Shown: piece after piece, positions 34,938 to 46,166 of the stretch | Numbering within the stretch: position 1 is the stretch's first letter | Layout of the letters: each line of letters begins with the position of its first letter | NCBI GenBank assembly: GCA_031396205.1 | Contig: JANNKH010000127.1 | Span: 124,001 to 188,000, forward strand | Reading direction: 5' to 3' | Length of the DNA: 64,000 nt | DNA from: CAISIP01 sp031396205 | Lineage (GTDB): Bacteria; Pseudomonadota; Gammaproteobacteria; Burkholderiales; Burkholderiaceae_C | The notes under the pieces: generated by a model | What the model was told of the DNA's origin: nothing | What the model saw: only the letters and a program-made list of their open reading frames with translations | Database searches by the model: none | Made by a program: the position numbers and the translations under genes

Positions 34938-36161
34938 ATGAACCATCTGCTGGAGCGGCTGCAGCCGTATCCCTTCGAGCGCCTGCGCACACTTTTTTCC
35001 GGCGTCACACCCAACCCGGCTTATCGACCGATCAGTCTGGGCATCGGTGAGCCGCGCCATGCAACGCCGCCGTTCATTGCGCAGGCCTTTGCCGACGCGC
35101 TGAACAACCGGCCCAGCGGCCTGGCCCGCTACCCGTCCACGGCCGGCGATCCGGCCTTGCGCCAGGCCTGCGCCGATTGGCTGGGGCGCCGCTATGGCCT
35201 TGCGGTCGATGCGCAGACCCAGGTACTGCCGATCAACGGCTCGCGCGAGGCCCTGTTCGCCATCGCCCAGACGGTGGTCGACCCGCAGCGCACCGGCCAG
35301 CCCGAGGCAGCTGACGGGCCCTGGGTGGTATGCCCCAACCCGTTCTATCAAATATACGAAGGTGCCGCACTGCTGGCAGGTGCCAAGCCGTGGTTTGTCG
35401 CAGCTGATCCTGCGCGCAACTTCGCCCAGGACTGGGACGCGGTACCCCAGGGCGTCTGGGCCTGCACCCAATTGCTGTATGTCTGTTCGCCGGGCAATCC
35501 GACCGGCGCGGTGATGCCCTTGTCCGAATGGGAGAAGCTGTTTGCGCTCAGTGACCGGCATGGATTCGTCATCGCATCCGACGAGTGCTACAGCGAGATC
35601 TATTTCCGCGACGAGCCGCCGCTGGGCGCCCTGCAGGCGGCGGCCCGGCTCGGTCGGCACGACTTCGCACGCCTGTTGTCGTTCACCAGCCTGTCCAAGC
35701 GCAGTAGTGTGCCCGGCATGCGCAGCGGTTTCGTCGCCGGAGACGCGGCTCTGATCAAGGCATTTCTGCTGTACCGGACCTACCACGGCAGTGCGATGAG
35801 CCCGGTGGTGCAATCAGCCAGCATCGCCGCCTGGGCCGACGAGGACCATGTGGCGGCCAACAGGGCCCTGTACCGCGCCAAATTCGAACGCATCACGCCG
35901 ATCCTGTCCGAGGTTCTCGACGTCGCCCTTCCCGATGCCGCGTTTTATCTGTGGGCCGGGGTGCGCGGCAGCGACACCACCTTCGCGCGCGACTTGCTCG
36001 CTCTCTACAATGTGACAGTCCTGCCCGGGAGCTTTCTGGCCCGGGAGGTCGATGGCGTGAATCCGGGCGCACAGCGCATCCGGATGGCGCTGGTGGCCGA
36101 GGCCGCCGAATGTGAAGAAGCTGCGCAGCGCATCGTTCAGTTCGTGCGCAGCACTGCGTGA
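34938..36161 (+). CDS. dapC: Succinyldiaminopimelate transaminase
   Basis: A 407-residue PLP enzyme of fold type I, which makes N-succinyl-diaminopimelate in the lysine and peptidoglycan pathway. The Schiff-base lysine lies in SLSKRSSVPGMRSGF. The substrate-site segments SLGIGEP, YPSTAGDPALRQA, NPFYQIYEGAA and SPGNPTGAV are all those of DapC-like aminotransferases. The identity as DapC, rather than another aspartate-type aminotransferase, is supported by dapD and dapE directly downstream. The gene begins the plus-strand operon dapC-dapD-pilU-dapE-prmB. Confidence 0.93.
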   Translation: MNHLLERLQPYPFERLRTLFSGVTPNPAYRPISLGIGEPRHATPPFIAQAFADALNNRPSGLARYPSTAGDPALRQACADWLGRRYGLAVDAQTQVLPINGSREALFAIAQTVVDPQRTGQPEAADGPWVVCPNPFYQIYEGAALLAGAKPWFVAADPARNFAQDWDAVPQGVWACTQLLYVCSPGNPTGAVMPLSEWEKLFALSDRHGFVIASDECYSEIYFRDEPPLGALQAAARLGRHDFARLLSFTSLSKRSSVPGMRSGFVAGDAALIKAFLLYRTYHGSAMSPVVQSASIAAWADEDHVAANRALYRAKFERITPILSEVLDVALPDAAFYLWAGVRGSDTTFARDLLALYNVTVLPGSFLAREVDGVNPGAQRIRMALVAEAAECEEAAQRIVQFVRSTA

Positions 36162-36199
36162 GCCCGCTAAACCCTATGTCGACAACCCGACGAGCATTC

Positions 36200-37024
36200 A
36201 TGACCGACCAGCTGCAAAAAACCATCGACTCCGCGTGGGACAACCGCGCCGAGTACTCCCCGAAATCGGCTCCCCGTGAAGTCGTCGACGCGGTCGATCA
36301 TGTCATCGCCGAACTGGACCGCGGCACACTGCGCGTGGCCACCCGCGAGGGCGTCGGTCAGTGGACCACGCACCAATGGATCAAGAAAGCGGTGCTGTTG
36401 AGCTTCCGGCTCAAGGACAACGCCGTCATGCGCGCCGGCGAGCTGGCCTTCTTTGACAAGGTACCTACCAAGTTCGGTGGCCAGGACGAAGACGCGCTGC
36501 GCGCCAGCGGCGTGCGCGTCGTGCCGCCGGCAGTCGCCCGACGCGGCAGTTTCTGTGCCAGGGGCGTGGTGCTGATGCCGTCCTACGTCAATATCGGCGC
36601 CTACGTCGACGAGGGCACGATGGTCGACACCTGGGCCACCGTGGGCTCGTGCGCACAGATCGGAAAGAACGTGCACCTGAGCGGGGGCGTCGGCATCGGC
36701 GGCGTGCTTGAACCCATGCAGGCCGGTCCGACCATCATCGAGGACAACTGCTTCGTCGGGGCCCGCTCCGAAGTTGTCGAAGGCGTCATTGTCGAGGAGA
36801 ACTCGGTCATCTCGATGGGCGTGTATATCGGCCAGAGCACCAAGATCTACGACCGCGCTACCGGCAGCGTGAGCTATGGCCGCATTCCGGCGGGCTCGGT
36901 CGTGGTATCGGGCAATCTGCCCAGCGCCGACGGCAAGTACAGCCTGTACTGTGCGGTGATCGTCAAGAAGGTCGACGCGCAGACCCGCGCCAAGACCAGC
37001 CTGAACGACCTGTTGCGCGACTAG
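36200..37024 (+). CDS. dapD: 2,3,4,5-tetrahydropyridine-2,6-dicarboxylate N-succinyltransferase
   Basis: A 274-residue enzyme from the ATG at 36200, the usual family length and start (MTDQLQKTIDSAWDNR). The frame is open 14 codons more, and an earlier ATG at 36176 exists. The N-terminal helical part is followed by a left-handed beta-helix of hexapeptide repeats, seen in VNIGAYVDEGTMVDTWATVGSCAQIG and the IGGVLEP segment. It transfers succinyl from succinyl-CoA to tetrahydrodipicolinate, the first step of the succinylase branch. The next step is DapC, encoded upstream. Confidence 0.97.
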   Translation: MTDQLQKTIDSAWDNRAEYSPKSAPREVVDAVDHVIAELDRGTLRVATREGVGQWTTHQWIKKAVLLSFRLKDNAVMRAGELAFFDKVPTKFGGQDEDALRASGVRVVPPAVARRGSFCARGVVLMPSYVNIGAYVDEGTMVDTWATVGSCAQIGKNVHLSGGVGIGGVLEPMQAGPTIIEDNCFVGARSEVVEGVIVEENSVISMGVYIGQSTKIYDRATGSVSYGRIPAGSVVVSGNLPSADGKYSLYCAVIVKKVDAQTRAKTSLNDLLRD

Positions 37025-37066
37025 CACTTTTTTCGTCCCATTTCCACCGAGCACAAGGGGAACAGC

Positions 37067-38227
37067 ATGGCAACCAGCGGCACACCGGGAACAATGGAAC
37101 GCATCCTGCGCCTGATGAGCGACAAGAAGGCGTCGGACGTCTACCTGTCGGCGCATGCGCCGGCGCTGATCAAGATCAACGGCCTGTGTATCCCGATCAA
37201 CAACCAGGTCTTGCCGCCCGACGCCCCGCGCAATCTGCTGGCCGAAGTGCTGCCGGCCGAACGCATCGCCGAGCTCGAAGCCACCGGCGAACTCAATATG
37301 GGCTTTCCGCTGGCCGGCGTCGGCCGCTACCGGGTGAGCGCGATGCGCCAGCGCGGCTCGATCGCGGCCGTGATCCGTTTCATCTCGCTGGAAATACCGG
37401 CGCTATCGAGCCTGGCCCTGCCCGATATCCTGAGCGAATTGATCATGGCCAAGCGTGGCCTGCTGCTGATGGTGGGCGCCACCGGTGCCGGCAAGAGCAC
37501 CACGCTGGCGGCGATGATCGACTACCGCAACGAGAATCTAGCCGGCCATATCCTGACGATCGAGGATCCGATCGAGTTTCTGTTCAAGAACAAGCGATCC
37601 GTGGTCAACCAGCGCGAAATCGGCTCCGACACCGATTCGCTGGAAATCGCCCTCAAGAACGCGTTGCGCCAGGCGCCCGACGTGATCCTGGTGGGCGAGA
37701 TCCGCGACCGCGAAACCATGTCAGCGGCGCTGGCCTATGCCCAGTCCGGACACCTGTGCCTGGCCACCATGCACGCCAACAACAGCTACCAGGCGTTGAA
37801 CCGGATTCTGAGCTTTTACCCGGTCGAGGTGCGCGAGACCATGCTTGGCGACCTGGCTGCGGCGCTCAAGGCCGTGGTGTCCCAGCGCCTCCTGCGCACG
37901 GTATCGGGCGGCCGGGTGCCGTCGGTCGAGGTGCTGCTCAACACCAAGCTGATTTCCGAGCTGATCGAAAAAGGCGATTTCTCGGGCATCAAGGAGGCAA
38001 TGGAAAAAGCCATGGCCGAGGGCTCGCAGAGCTTCGAGGCCGACATCGCCCGCCTGATCATCGACGGCACTGTTGATCGCAAGGAAGGCCTGGCCAACTC
38101 CGATTCGCCGACCAACCTGATGTGGCGCATGGAGAACGACTTCTCACTGGCGCGTGGCGTCAAGCCGGAAGAGGAACCGGACGACGAGCCCTCGTTCACC
38201 GACATCACTCTGGACGTCAAGCATTGA
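37067..38227 (+). CDS. pilU: Type IV pilus retraction ATPase, PilU/PilT-like
   Basis: A 386-residue ATPase with ribosome site AAGGGG. Motifs are Walker A GATGAGKSTT at about residue 138, the Asp box (TIEDPIEF), Walker B with VILVGEIRDRETM, and the His box LATMHANN. The C-terminal part is longer than in PilT and ends in a Glu/Asp-rich tail, which points to PilU. PilU assists pilus retraction at the inner membrane. No other pilus gene is near. The gene lies between dapD and dapE, and its TGA overlaps the dapE ATG (sequence TGATG), so it is translationally linked to dapE. Confidence 0.9.
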   Translation: MATSGTPGTMERILRLMSDKKASDVYLSAHAPALIKINGLCIPINNQVLPPDAPRNLLAEVLPAERIAELEATGELNMGFPLAGVGRYRVSAMRQRGSIAAVIRFISLEIPALSSLALPDILSELIMAKRGLLLMVGATGAGKSTTLAAMIDYRNENLAGHILTIEDPIEFLFKNKRSVVNQREIGSDTDSLEIALKNALRQAPDVILVGEIRDRETMSAALAYAQSGHLCLATMHANNSYQALNRILSFYPVEVRETMLGDLAAALKAVVSQRLLRTVSGGRVPSVEVLLNTKLISELIEKGDFSGIKEAMEKAMAEGSQSFEADIARLIIDGTVDRKEGLANSDSPTNLMWRMENDFSLARGVKPEEEPDDEPSFTDITLDVKH

Positions 38228-39399
38228 TGTCGGCCGCGCTGCACCTGACCGAACAACTGATCGCACAGGCCTCCGTCACTCCCGCGGACGCCGACTGCCA
38301 GCAGATCATTGCGCAGCGCCTGACAGCCATCGGATTCGACTGCGAGGCCCTGCCCTTCGGCCCCGATGACTGGCGCGTTGCCAATCTGTGGGCCAAGCGC
38401 GCCGGCGGCTGTACCAACCCAAAGTCCGAGGCGCCGCTGCTGGTATTTTCCGGCCACACCGACGTGGTGCCGACCGGGCCGTTGGAGCAATGGCGCAGCG
38501 ACCCGTTCGTGCCCACCCACCGCGACGGCAAACTATATGGCCGCGGTGCCAGCGACATGAAAGCATCGCTGGCCGCGTTTGTCGTCGCCTGCGAAGAATT
38601 TTTCGCAACCCGCGCTCGTGCTGCTTTGTCCGTCGGTCTTCTCATCACCAGCGACGAGGAAGGCCCGGCACGCGATGGCACGATGCAGGTCTGCCGCAGC
38701 TTGCAATCGCGCGGCGTACAGATCGACTACTGCATCGTCGGTGAACCGACGTCCGTAGCCAAAACCGGCGACATGATCAAGAACGGCCGCCGCGGCAGCC
38801 TGAGCGGCAAACTGACGGTGCAAGGATTGCAGGGCCATGTAGCGTATCCGCAGTTGGCCCGCAATGCGGTGCATCTTGTCGTTCCCGCGCTGGCAGAGCT
38901 TGCGGCGCTACGCTGGGACGAAGGCAACGCGTTCTTCCCTCCCACCACCTGGCAAGTCAGCAACCTGCATGCCGGCACCGGCGCAGGCAATGTGGTTCCG
39001 GGTACGGCAGTAGTGGACTTCAACTTCCGGTTCTCGACCGCCTCCTCACCCGAGCAGTTGCAACAGCGCCTGCAGGACGTGCTCGATCGCCATGGCCTGC
39101 AGTACCAACTGGACTGGAACCTCGGCGCCGAGCCCTTCGTGACGGCGGCCGGTACCCTGGTCGAGGCGGTTGGCGCGGCGATCCGGGCCGAGACCGGATT
39201 CGATCCGGAGCTGTCCACCACCGGCGGCACCAGCGACGCCCGCTTCATGGCCAAAGTCTGCCCGCAGGTGGTTGAACTGGGACCACCCAACGCATCGATC
39301 CACCAGATCGACGAGCACATCGTCGTGGCGGATATCGAGCCGCTGAAGAACATCTACCGGCGCATCCTCGAGACGCTCGAAGCGCGCGCGCCGGCATGA
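38227..39399 (+). CDS. dapE: Succinyl-diaminopimelate desuccinylase
   Basis: A 390-residue di-zinc hydrolase of the M20 family that releases LL-diaminopimelate and succinate. The start is the ATG at 38227, overlapping the pilU stop; the longer open frame upstream overlaps pilU. Metal and catalytic residues are in SGHTDVVPTG, GRGASDMKAS, and ITSDEEGPA. The substrate-binding TGGTSDARF and the zinc-site VVELGPPNASIHQIDEHI lie near the C-terminus. It is the third dap gene here, and prmB begins inside its last codon. Confidence 0.97.
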   Translation: MSAALHLTEQLIAQASVTPADADCQQIIAQRLTAIGFDCEALPFGPDDWRVANLWAKRAGGCTNPKSEAPLLVFSGHTDVVPTGPLEQWRSDPFVPTHRDGKLYGRGASDMKASLAAFVVACEEFFATRARAALSVGLLITSDEEGPARDGTMQVCRSLQSRGVQIDYCIVGEPTSVAKTGDMIKNGRRGSLSGKLTVQGLQGHVAYPQLARNAVHLVVPALAELAALRWDEGNAFFPPTTWQVSNLHAGTGAGNVVPGTAVVDFNFRFSTASSPEQLQQRLQDVLDRHGLQYQLDWNLGAEPFVTAAGTLVEAVGAAIRAETGFDPELSTTGGTSDARFMAKVCPQVVELGPPNASIHQIDEHIVVADIEPLKNIYRRILETLEARAPA

Positions 39400-40295
39400 A
39401 CATCGGCCAGCTGATTGAATCTGGCGCCGACGCGCTGGATGCCGCTGGCGTCAGTTTCGGCCACGGCACTGACAACGCCTACGATGAAGCCGCGTGGCTG
39501 GTCCTGTGGCGACTGGGCCTGCCGCTGGACTCGGCGCTCGACGGAGCACAATCGATTGCGCACAACGACGTCGCGCCGGTTGCGCGACGCCAGGTAGGCC
39601 AATTGCTGCAGCAACGCATCGCGTCGCGCGCTCCGGCAGCCTATCTGACGCGCGAAGCCTGGCTGCAGGGCGTAGCTTTTTATGTTGACGAGCGCTGTGT
39701 CGTGCCACGCAGCCTGATCGGGGAGCTGATCGCCGGCGGCGCGCTGGACACCTGGATGCCGGCGGACGCGGCGCGTCTACTCGACCTGTGCACCGGCGGC
39801 GCGAGCCTGGCCATCCTGGCGGCGCTGGCGTATCCGCAATTGCAGCTCGATGCGGCCGACATCTCGCAACCAGCGCTGGACGTGGCGCGCATCAATCTGC
39901 AACGCCATGGGCTGAGCGACCGGATCCGGCTGCGCCACGGCGACGCCCTGGCAGCGGCGGACGGTGCCTATGACATGATCCTGTGCAACCCGCCCTACGT
40001 GAACAGCACCAGCATGGCGCAGTTGCCACCCGAGTACCGGGCCGAGCCCGCGCTCGCGCTGGCCGGCGGTAACGACGGCATGGATTTTGTGCGCCGGCTG
40101 TTGCGCGGCGCACCCGCGATCATGCGTCCGGCATGCACTTTGGTGCTGGAGATCGGCCATGAACGCGTCCATTTCGAAGCTGCTTTTCCGGGACTGGCGA
40201 CAGTCTGGCTTGACACCAGTGCCGGTAACGAACAAGTCTGCGCACTGACCCGCGACGCGCTGCTGGCGTTGCTGCAAACCCAACCACGCGCCTGA
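39396..40295 (+). CDS. prmB: Ribosomal protein L3 glutamine N5-methyltransferase
   Basis: A 299-residue enzyme that methylates a Gln of ribosomal protein L3. The SAM-binding motif is LLDLCTGGASLAILAAL, and the glutamine-contacting NPPY is in MILCNPPYVNS at about residue 197. The overlap ATGA with the dapE stop indicates translational coupling. PrmC shares NPPY. The N-terminal pattern (YLTREAWLQGVAFYVDERCVVPRS) is that of PrmB. Confidence 0.93.
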   Translation: MNIGQLIESGADALDAAGVSFGHGTDNAYDEAAWLVLWRLGLPLDSALDGAQSIAHNDVAPVARRQVGQLLQQRIASRAPAAYLTREAWLQGVAFYVDERCVVPRSLIGELIAGGALDTWMPADAARLLDLCTGGASLAILAALAYPQLQLDAADISQPALDVARINLQRHGLSDRIRLRHGDALAAADGAYDMILCNPPYVNSTSMAQLPPEYRAEPALALAGGNDGMDFVRRLLRGAPAIMRPACTLVLEIGHERVHFEAAFPGLATVWLDTSAGNEQVCALTRDALLALLQTQPRA

Positions 40296-40318
40296 CACGA
40301 CGGCCGCCCCGCCATCCC

Positions 40319-42271
40319 ATGATCACCCTGAAAACCGTCACGCTGCGCCGCGGCACCAAAGTCCTGCTCGATGCCGCTTCGGTGACGCTCAACCCGGGCG
40401 AAAAAGTCGGCCTGGTCGGACGCAATGGCGCCGGCAAATCCTCCCTGTTTGCTTTGCTGGACGGCTCGCTGCATGAAGACGCCGGCGACTTCAGCGTGCC
40501 CAGCCAGTGGCGCATGGGCCAGGTCGCACAGGACATGCCCGAGACCGCGCAATCGGCCACTGATTTCGTGATCCAGGGCGACGTACGGCTGCTGGCCGCG
40601 CAGCAGGAGGTCACGGCCGCCGAGGCGAGCGACGATGGCGACCGCATGGCCCACGCCTACATGGAGCTGCACGACGCCGGTGCACATGACGCCCCGGCGC
40701 GCGCCCAGGCGCTGATCCTGGGGCTGGGCTTCAAGACCAGCGAACTGGACAACCCGGTCGACAGCTTTTCCGGCGGCTGGCGCATGCGCCTGCAACTGGC
40801 GCGCGCGCTGATGTGCCCGGCCGATCTGCTGCTGCTTGACGAGCCGACCAACCACCTGGACCTGGACGCCCTGGTATGGCTGGAGGCCTGGCTGAAAAAA
40901 TTTGAAGGAACGATGCTGGTGATCAGCCACGACCGCGAATTCCTGGACGCAGTGACGGATGTCACGCTGCACATCGATGCGGCCAAGCTGGTGCGCTACA
41001 GCGGCAACTACAGCAAGTTCGAGGACATGCGTGCCGAGCAGATGGATTTGCAGCAGAACGCCTACTCCAAGCAGCAGGAAAAAATTGCCCATCTGCAGAA
41101 GTTCATTTCGCGCTTCAAGGCCAAGGCCAGCAAGGCCAAACAGGCGCAAAGCCGGGTCAAGGCGCTGGACCGGATGGAAAAAATCGCGCCCTTGCTGGCC
41201 GAGGCCGACTTCAGCTTCGAGTTCCGCGAACCGGCCAACTTACCCAACCCGATGCTATCGATGCAGGGTGTCAGTTTTGGTTACCCGCCACCGCCCGATG
41301 CGCCTGCTGGCGAGCCGCCGACGGTAGTCGTGCGCAATGTCAGCCGCTCGGTGCTCGCCGGCCAGCGCATTGGCATCCTGGGCGCGAACGGCCAGGGCAA
41401 GTCCACGCTGGTCAAGACCGTGGCACGTGCCTTGCAGCCGATCGAGGGCGAGATCACCGAGGGCAAGGGCTTGAACGTCGGCTATTTCGCGCAGCAGGAA
41501 CTCGATGTGCTGCGTCCGGCCGACACGCCGCTGGACCACATGATCGCACTGGTGCGCGAGGTCACGGCCGCCGGCAAGATCGCCGGTCAGGCGACCCGCG
41601 AGCAGGACCTGCGCAGCTTCCTGGGTAATTTCAACTTCAGCGGCGACATGGTCAAGCAGACCGTGGGCAGCATGAGCGGCGGCGAAAAGGCGCGCCTGGT
41701 GCTGTGCATGATCGTCTGGCAGCGGCCCAACCTGCTGCTGCTGGACGAACCAACCAACCACCTGGACCTGGCTACGCGCGAGGCGCTGGGCATGGCGCTC
41801 AATGAGTTCGAAGGCACGGTGATGCTGGTCAGCCACGACCGGGCGCTACTGCGCTCGGTGTGCGACGAGTTCTGGATGGTCTCGCGCGGCGGCGTGGCGC
41901 CGTTCGATGGCGACCTGGACGACTACCAACGCTATCTGCTGGACGAGGCCAAGCGTCAGCGCGAACTCGCCAAGCAAGGCGCCAACGCCGGCGGCAAGAA
42001 GGGCCAGAAAGTTGACGGAGTCAGCCATCGGCTGCCCAAGAAACCCGGCCCCGGCATCGGCACGCTGCAGTTTGAAATCGGCCAGATCGAGGCCAAAATG
42101 ACCGTCCTCAACGGCGAAGGCGCGGCATTGGAAGCACACCTGGGAACGGCGGTCCGACCATCGGAGATCGCCGAGCTGGGCAAACGGCTCAAGTCGGTCA
42201 ACGACGAGCTCAAGCAACTGGAAGACCGTTGGCTGGACCTGTCCGGCCGGTTGGAGACCAGCGCCGCCTGA
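40319..42271 (+). CDS. ABC-F family ATPase, YheS-like
   Basis: A 650-residue soluble protein with two ABC domains and no membrane segment. Walker A motifs are GRNGAGKSS near residue 36 and GANGQGKST near 359. Signature motifs are FSGGWRMRLQLARAL and MSGGEKARLVL, and both domains end with LLDEPTNHLDL. A charged linker of about residues 220-280 joins the domains. ABC-F proteins act on the ribosome to relieve stalling; the C-terminal coiled region (GTLQFEIGQIEAKMT onward) suits YheS. It is 23 bp after prmB, so both would act on the translation machinery. Confidence 0.92.
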   Translation: MITLKTVTLRRGTKVLLDAASVTLNPGEKVGLVGRNGAGKSSLFALLDGSLHEDAGDFSVPSQWRMGQVAQDMPETAQSATDFVIQGDVRLLAAQQEVTAAEASDDGDRMAHAYMELHDAGAHDAPARAQALILGLGFKTSELDNPVDSFSGGWRMRLQLARALMCPADLLLLDEPTNHLDLDALVWLEAWLKKFEGTMLVISHDREFLDAVTDVTLHIDAAKLVRYSGNYSKFEDMRAEQMDLQQNAYSKQQEKIAHLQKFISRFKAKASKAKQAQSRVKALDRMEKIAPLLAEADFSFEFREPANLPNPMLSMQGVSFGYPPPPDAPAGEPPTVVVRNVSRSVLAGQRIGILGANGQGKSTLVKTVARALQPIEGEITEGKGLNVGYFAQQELDVLRPADTPLDHMIALVREVTAAGKIAGQATREQDLRSFLGNFNFSGDMVKQTVGSMSGGEKARLVLCMIVWQRPNLLLLDEPTNHLDLATREALGMALNEFEGTVMLVSHDRALLRSVCDEFWMVSRGGVAPFDGDLDDYQRYLLDEAKRQRELAKQGANAGGKKGQKVDGVSHRLPKKPGPGIGTLQFEIGQIEAKMTVLNGEGAALEAHLGTAVRPSEIAELGKRLKSVNDELKQLEDRWLDLSGRLETSAA

Positions 42272-42277
42272 GCCACA

Positions 42278-43495
42278 ATGGCCGGTGCGCGCAATATGCT
42301 GCCGCCCGATCCGCCCATGCTCAGTCCAGCGCCAGCGCCCAGCCAACCGGTGATCTACCATGATCGCAAGCGCGCTGCATGGCTGCTGTCCTTGCTGGTG
42401 CCCGCCTCGGTCGCCGCCGGACCGATCCTGATGCTGCTGCTGGGCGACCCTCTGGCATTGTGGTTGCCAGTGGCGGCGTTCTACCTGGTGGTGCCGTTGC
42501 TGGACCTGTTGCTGGGCGAAGACCTGAGCAACCCGCCGGAGGAAGTCGTGCCAGGCCTGGATGCCGACCCCTATTACCGCTGGATCACCTACCTGCTGGT
42601 GCCGGTATTGTGGGCCGCCTTCATCTTCAGCGCCTGGTTTGTCGCCCGCAATGCCCTGCCCTCGCACGCCCTGCTGGCGATGGTGCTCATCAGCGGCTCC
42701 ATTGGCGGTTTTTGCATCAACCTGGCGCATGAGCTGGGCCACAAGAACACGGCCCTGGAAACCTGGCTTGCCAGGATCAGCCTGGCACCGACCGGATATG
42801 GCCATTTCACGGTGGAGCACAACCGTGGGCACCACCGCGATGTCGCAACGCCGCTGGACCCGGCGTCTTCGCGCATGGGCGAGTCGATTTACCGCTTTGT
42901 CCTGCGGGAAATGCCCGGTGCATTGATGCGCGCCTGGGCGCTGGAAAAAGACCGCCTGCAGCGTCTCGGGCAGGCAACGTGGTCGTGGCACAACGCCATC
43001 CTGCAACCGGCCACCATCACGCTGGCCCTGTGGCTGGCGCTGCTGCTCTGGCTCGGCTTGCAGATCCTGCCGTTCCTGGTTGCCGCATCGTTCTGGGCCA
43101 ACTTCCAGCTCACGTCGGCCAATTATGTAGAGCACTACGGGCTCTTGCGCCAGCGCGATGCCCATGGCCGGCTCGAACCCTGCCGGCCGCACCATTCCTG
43201 GAACAGCAACCATATCTTCTCGAACTGGGCGCTGTTCCACCTGCAACGCCATTCCGACCACCATGCGCACCCGCTGCGGCGCTACCAGTCGCTGCGCCAC
43301 TTTGACCAGTTGCCACGGCTGCCCAGTGGCTACTTCGGCATGTTCTTGGTGGCGTATTGCCCGCCGCTATGGCGCCGGCTGATGGACGAGCGGCTACTTG
43401 CCACGGTCGGCCGGGACGCAGCGCGGATCAACCTGGACCCGCGCCAGCGCGACCACCTGGTGCGCCGCCACCGGCTGCGCGAAACGTCGGACTGA
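42278..43495 (+). CDS. alkB: Alkane 1-monooxygenase-type di-iron membrane hydroxylase (AlkB-like)
   Basis: A 405-residue membrane protein with several hydrophobic segments. The eight-His pattern of the AlkB family is visible: HELGHK at about residue 150, EHNRGHH near 180, NYVEHYG near 283, and LQRHSDHHAHP near 323. Enzymes of this kind hydroxylate medium-chain alkanes using rubredoxin as electron donor; no rubredoxin or ferredoxin reductase gene is adjacent here. Substrate is not shown by sequence. The gene starts 6 bp after the ABC-F stop. A second ATG lies at 42296. A MarR-type gene follows on the same strand and may control it. Confidence 0.9.
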   Translation: MAGARNMLPPDPPMLSPAPAPSQPVIYHDRKRAAWLLSLLVPASVAAGPILMLLLGDPLALWLPVAAFYLVVPLLDLLLGEDLSNPPEEVVPGLDADPYYRWITYLLVPVLWAAFIFSAWFVARNALPSHALLAMVLISGSIGGFCINLAHELGHKNTALETWLARISLAPTGYGHFTVEHNRGHHRDVATPLDPASSRMGESIYRFVLREMPGALMRAWALEKDRLQRLGQATWSWHNAILQPATITLALWLALLLWLGLQILPFLVAASFWANFQLTSANYVEHYGLLRQRDAHGRLEPCRPHHSWNSNHIFSNWALFHLQRHSDHHAHPLRRYQSLRHFDQLPRLPSGYFGMFLVAYCPPLWRRLMDERLLATVGRDAARINLDPRQRDHLVRRHRLRETSD

Positions 43496-43510
43496 GTGGG
43501 GGTGGGGCCG

Positions 43511-43525
43511 GGCCGCCCTGCGGCC
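43511..43525. terminator. GC hairpin after alkB
   Basis: GGCCGC (43511-43516) and GCGGCC (43520-43525) form a perfect stem around a 3-base loop, 16 bp after the alkB stop codon. There is no T-run after it. It may slow transcription before the MarR gene. Confidence 0.3.
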
Positions 43526-43559
43526 GTGTCCAGCGCGTGCAGAAGCGGTGTACCGGGCT

Positions 43560-43683
43560 AAACCACCAGTGTCGATATAAATTTGTACGAATGTATACTG
43601 ATCGCAAACCAGCGGTCCCGACGCTTGGCCCTTGGGGCTGCCACTGTGGACGCGTTGCGCACCGCTGGCAATACCTCCCAACC
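43560..43683 (+). promoter_or_regulatory. Likely promoter region of the MarR-type regulator
   Basis: This AT-richer stretch within GC-rich DNA contains GATATAAATTTG and TGTATACT, the latter a good -10 match (TATACT, near 43592-43597). No clear -35 lies 17 bp upstream. The GTAC and GTATAC half-like sequences around it give a partial inverted repeat that could be an autoregulatory site. Evidence is weak. Confidence 0.3.
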
Positions 43684-44205
43684 ATGACCAACTTATCCCC
43701 GACGATGGCGCCAGCACCGGTTGACGACGCGCCGACGCCGGCTGATCCGCCGGGTGCGGCGCGGGTCTTGCGTCAGTTCAGGCTGGTATTCAACGTCATC
43801 AAGACCCATTTCCAGCAAGTGGAGAAGAAAGTCGGGGTCGGCGGCGCCCAGGTCTGGGCCTTGCATGTGGTGCACCAGTCCCCCGGCATCGGCATGCATG
43901 CGCTGGCGCGCGCCATGGATGTACGCCAGCCCACCGCCAGCAACCTGGTCAAGTCGCTGTCGGACCAGCACTTGCTGGAGGTACGCAGGGAGGGGCCGGA
44001 CCGACGGGCAGTCCAGTTGCACCTGTTGCCGCCCGGGCTCGATGTTCTGGAACGTGCACCAGGCCCGTTTGCCGGCGTATTGCCGCAGGCTTTGGCCGAG
44101 TTGGACGCCGCCACGCTGGCTCGGCTGGAAGAAGACCTGGGCGAGTTGATCGGCCTGCTCGGTGCCAACGAGCAGGCCGCCGGCATACCGTTGGCACAGA
44201 TGTAG
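43684..44205 (+). CDS. MarR-family transcriptional regulator
   Basis: A 173-residue protein from the ATG at 43684. The frame is open much further up into alkB but that part overlaps the alkB reading frame and looks non-coding. A winged-helix DNA-binding domain is seen in GIGMHALARAMDVRQPTASNLVKSLSDQHLLEVRREGPDRRAVQL, with the wing Arg pair typical of MarR. Flanking helices would form the dimer. The ligand is unknown. It follows alkB on the same strand and could regulate it, or itself. A Pro/Ala-rich tail of about 25 residues precedes the domain. Confidence 0.88.
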   Translation: MTNLSPTMAPAPVDDAPTPADPPGAARVLRQFRLVFNVIKTHFQQVEKKVGVGGAQVWALHVVHQSPGIGMHALARAMDVRQPTASNLVKSLSDQHLLEVRREGPDRRAVQLHLLPPGLDVLERAPGPFAGVLPQALAELDAATLARLEEDLGELIGLLGANEQAAGIPLAQM

Positions 44206-44291
44206 GAAGGCCGGTCGGAGCGTGCAACCAAGACAGCGATCGATAGCCGGAGCGAGGCCGCAGCGGCGCAAGCCAACGACAGGGACGGACC

Positions 44292-46149
<1,858 letters not shown>

Positions 46150-46166
<17 letters not shown>

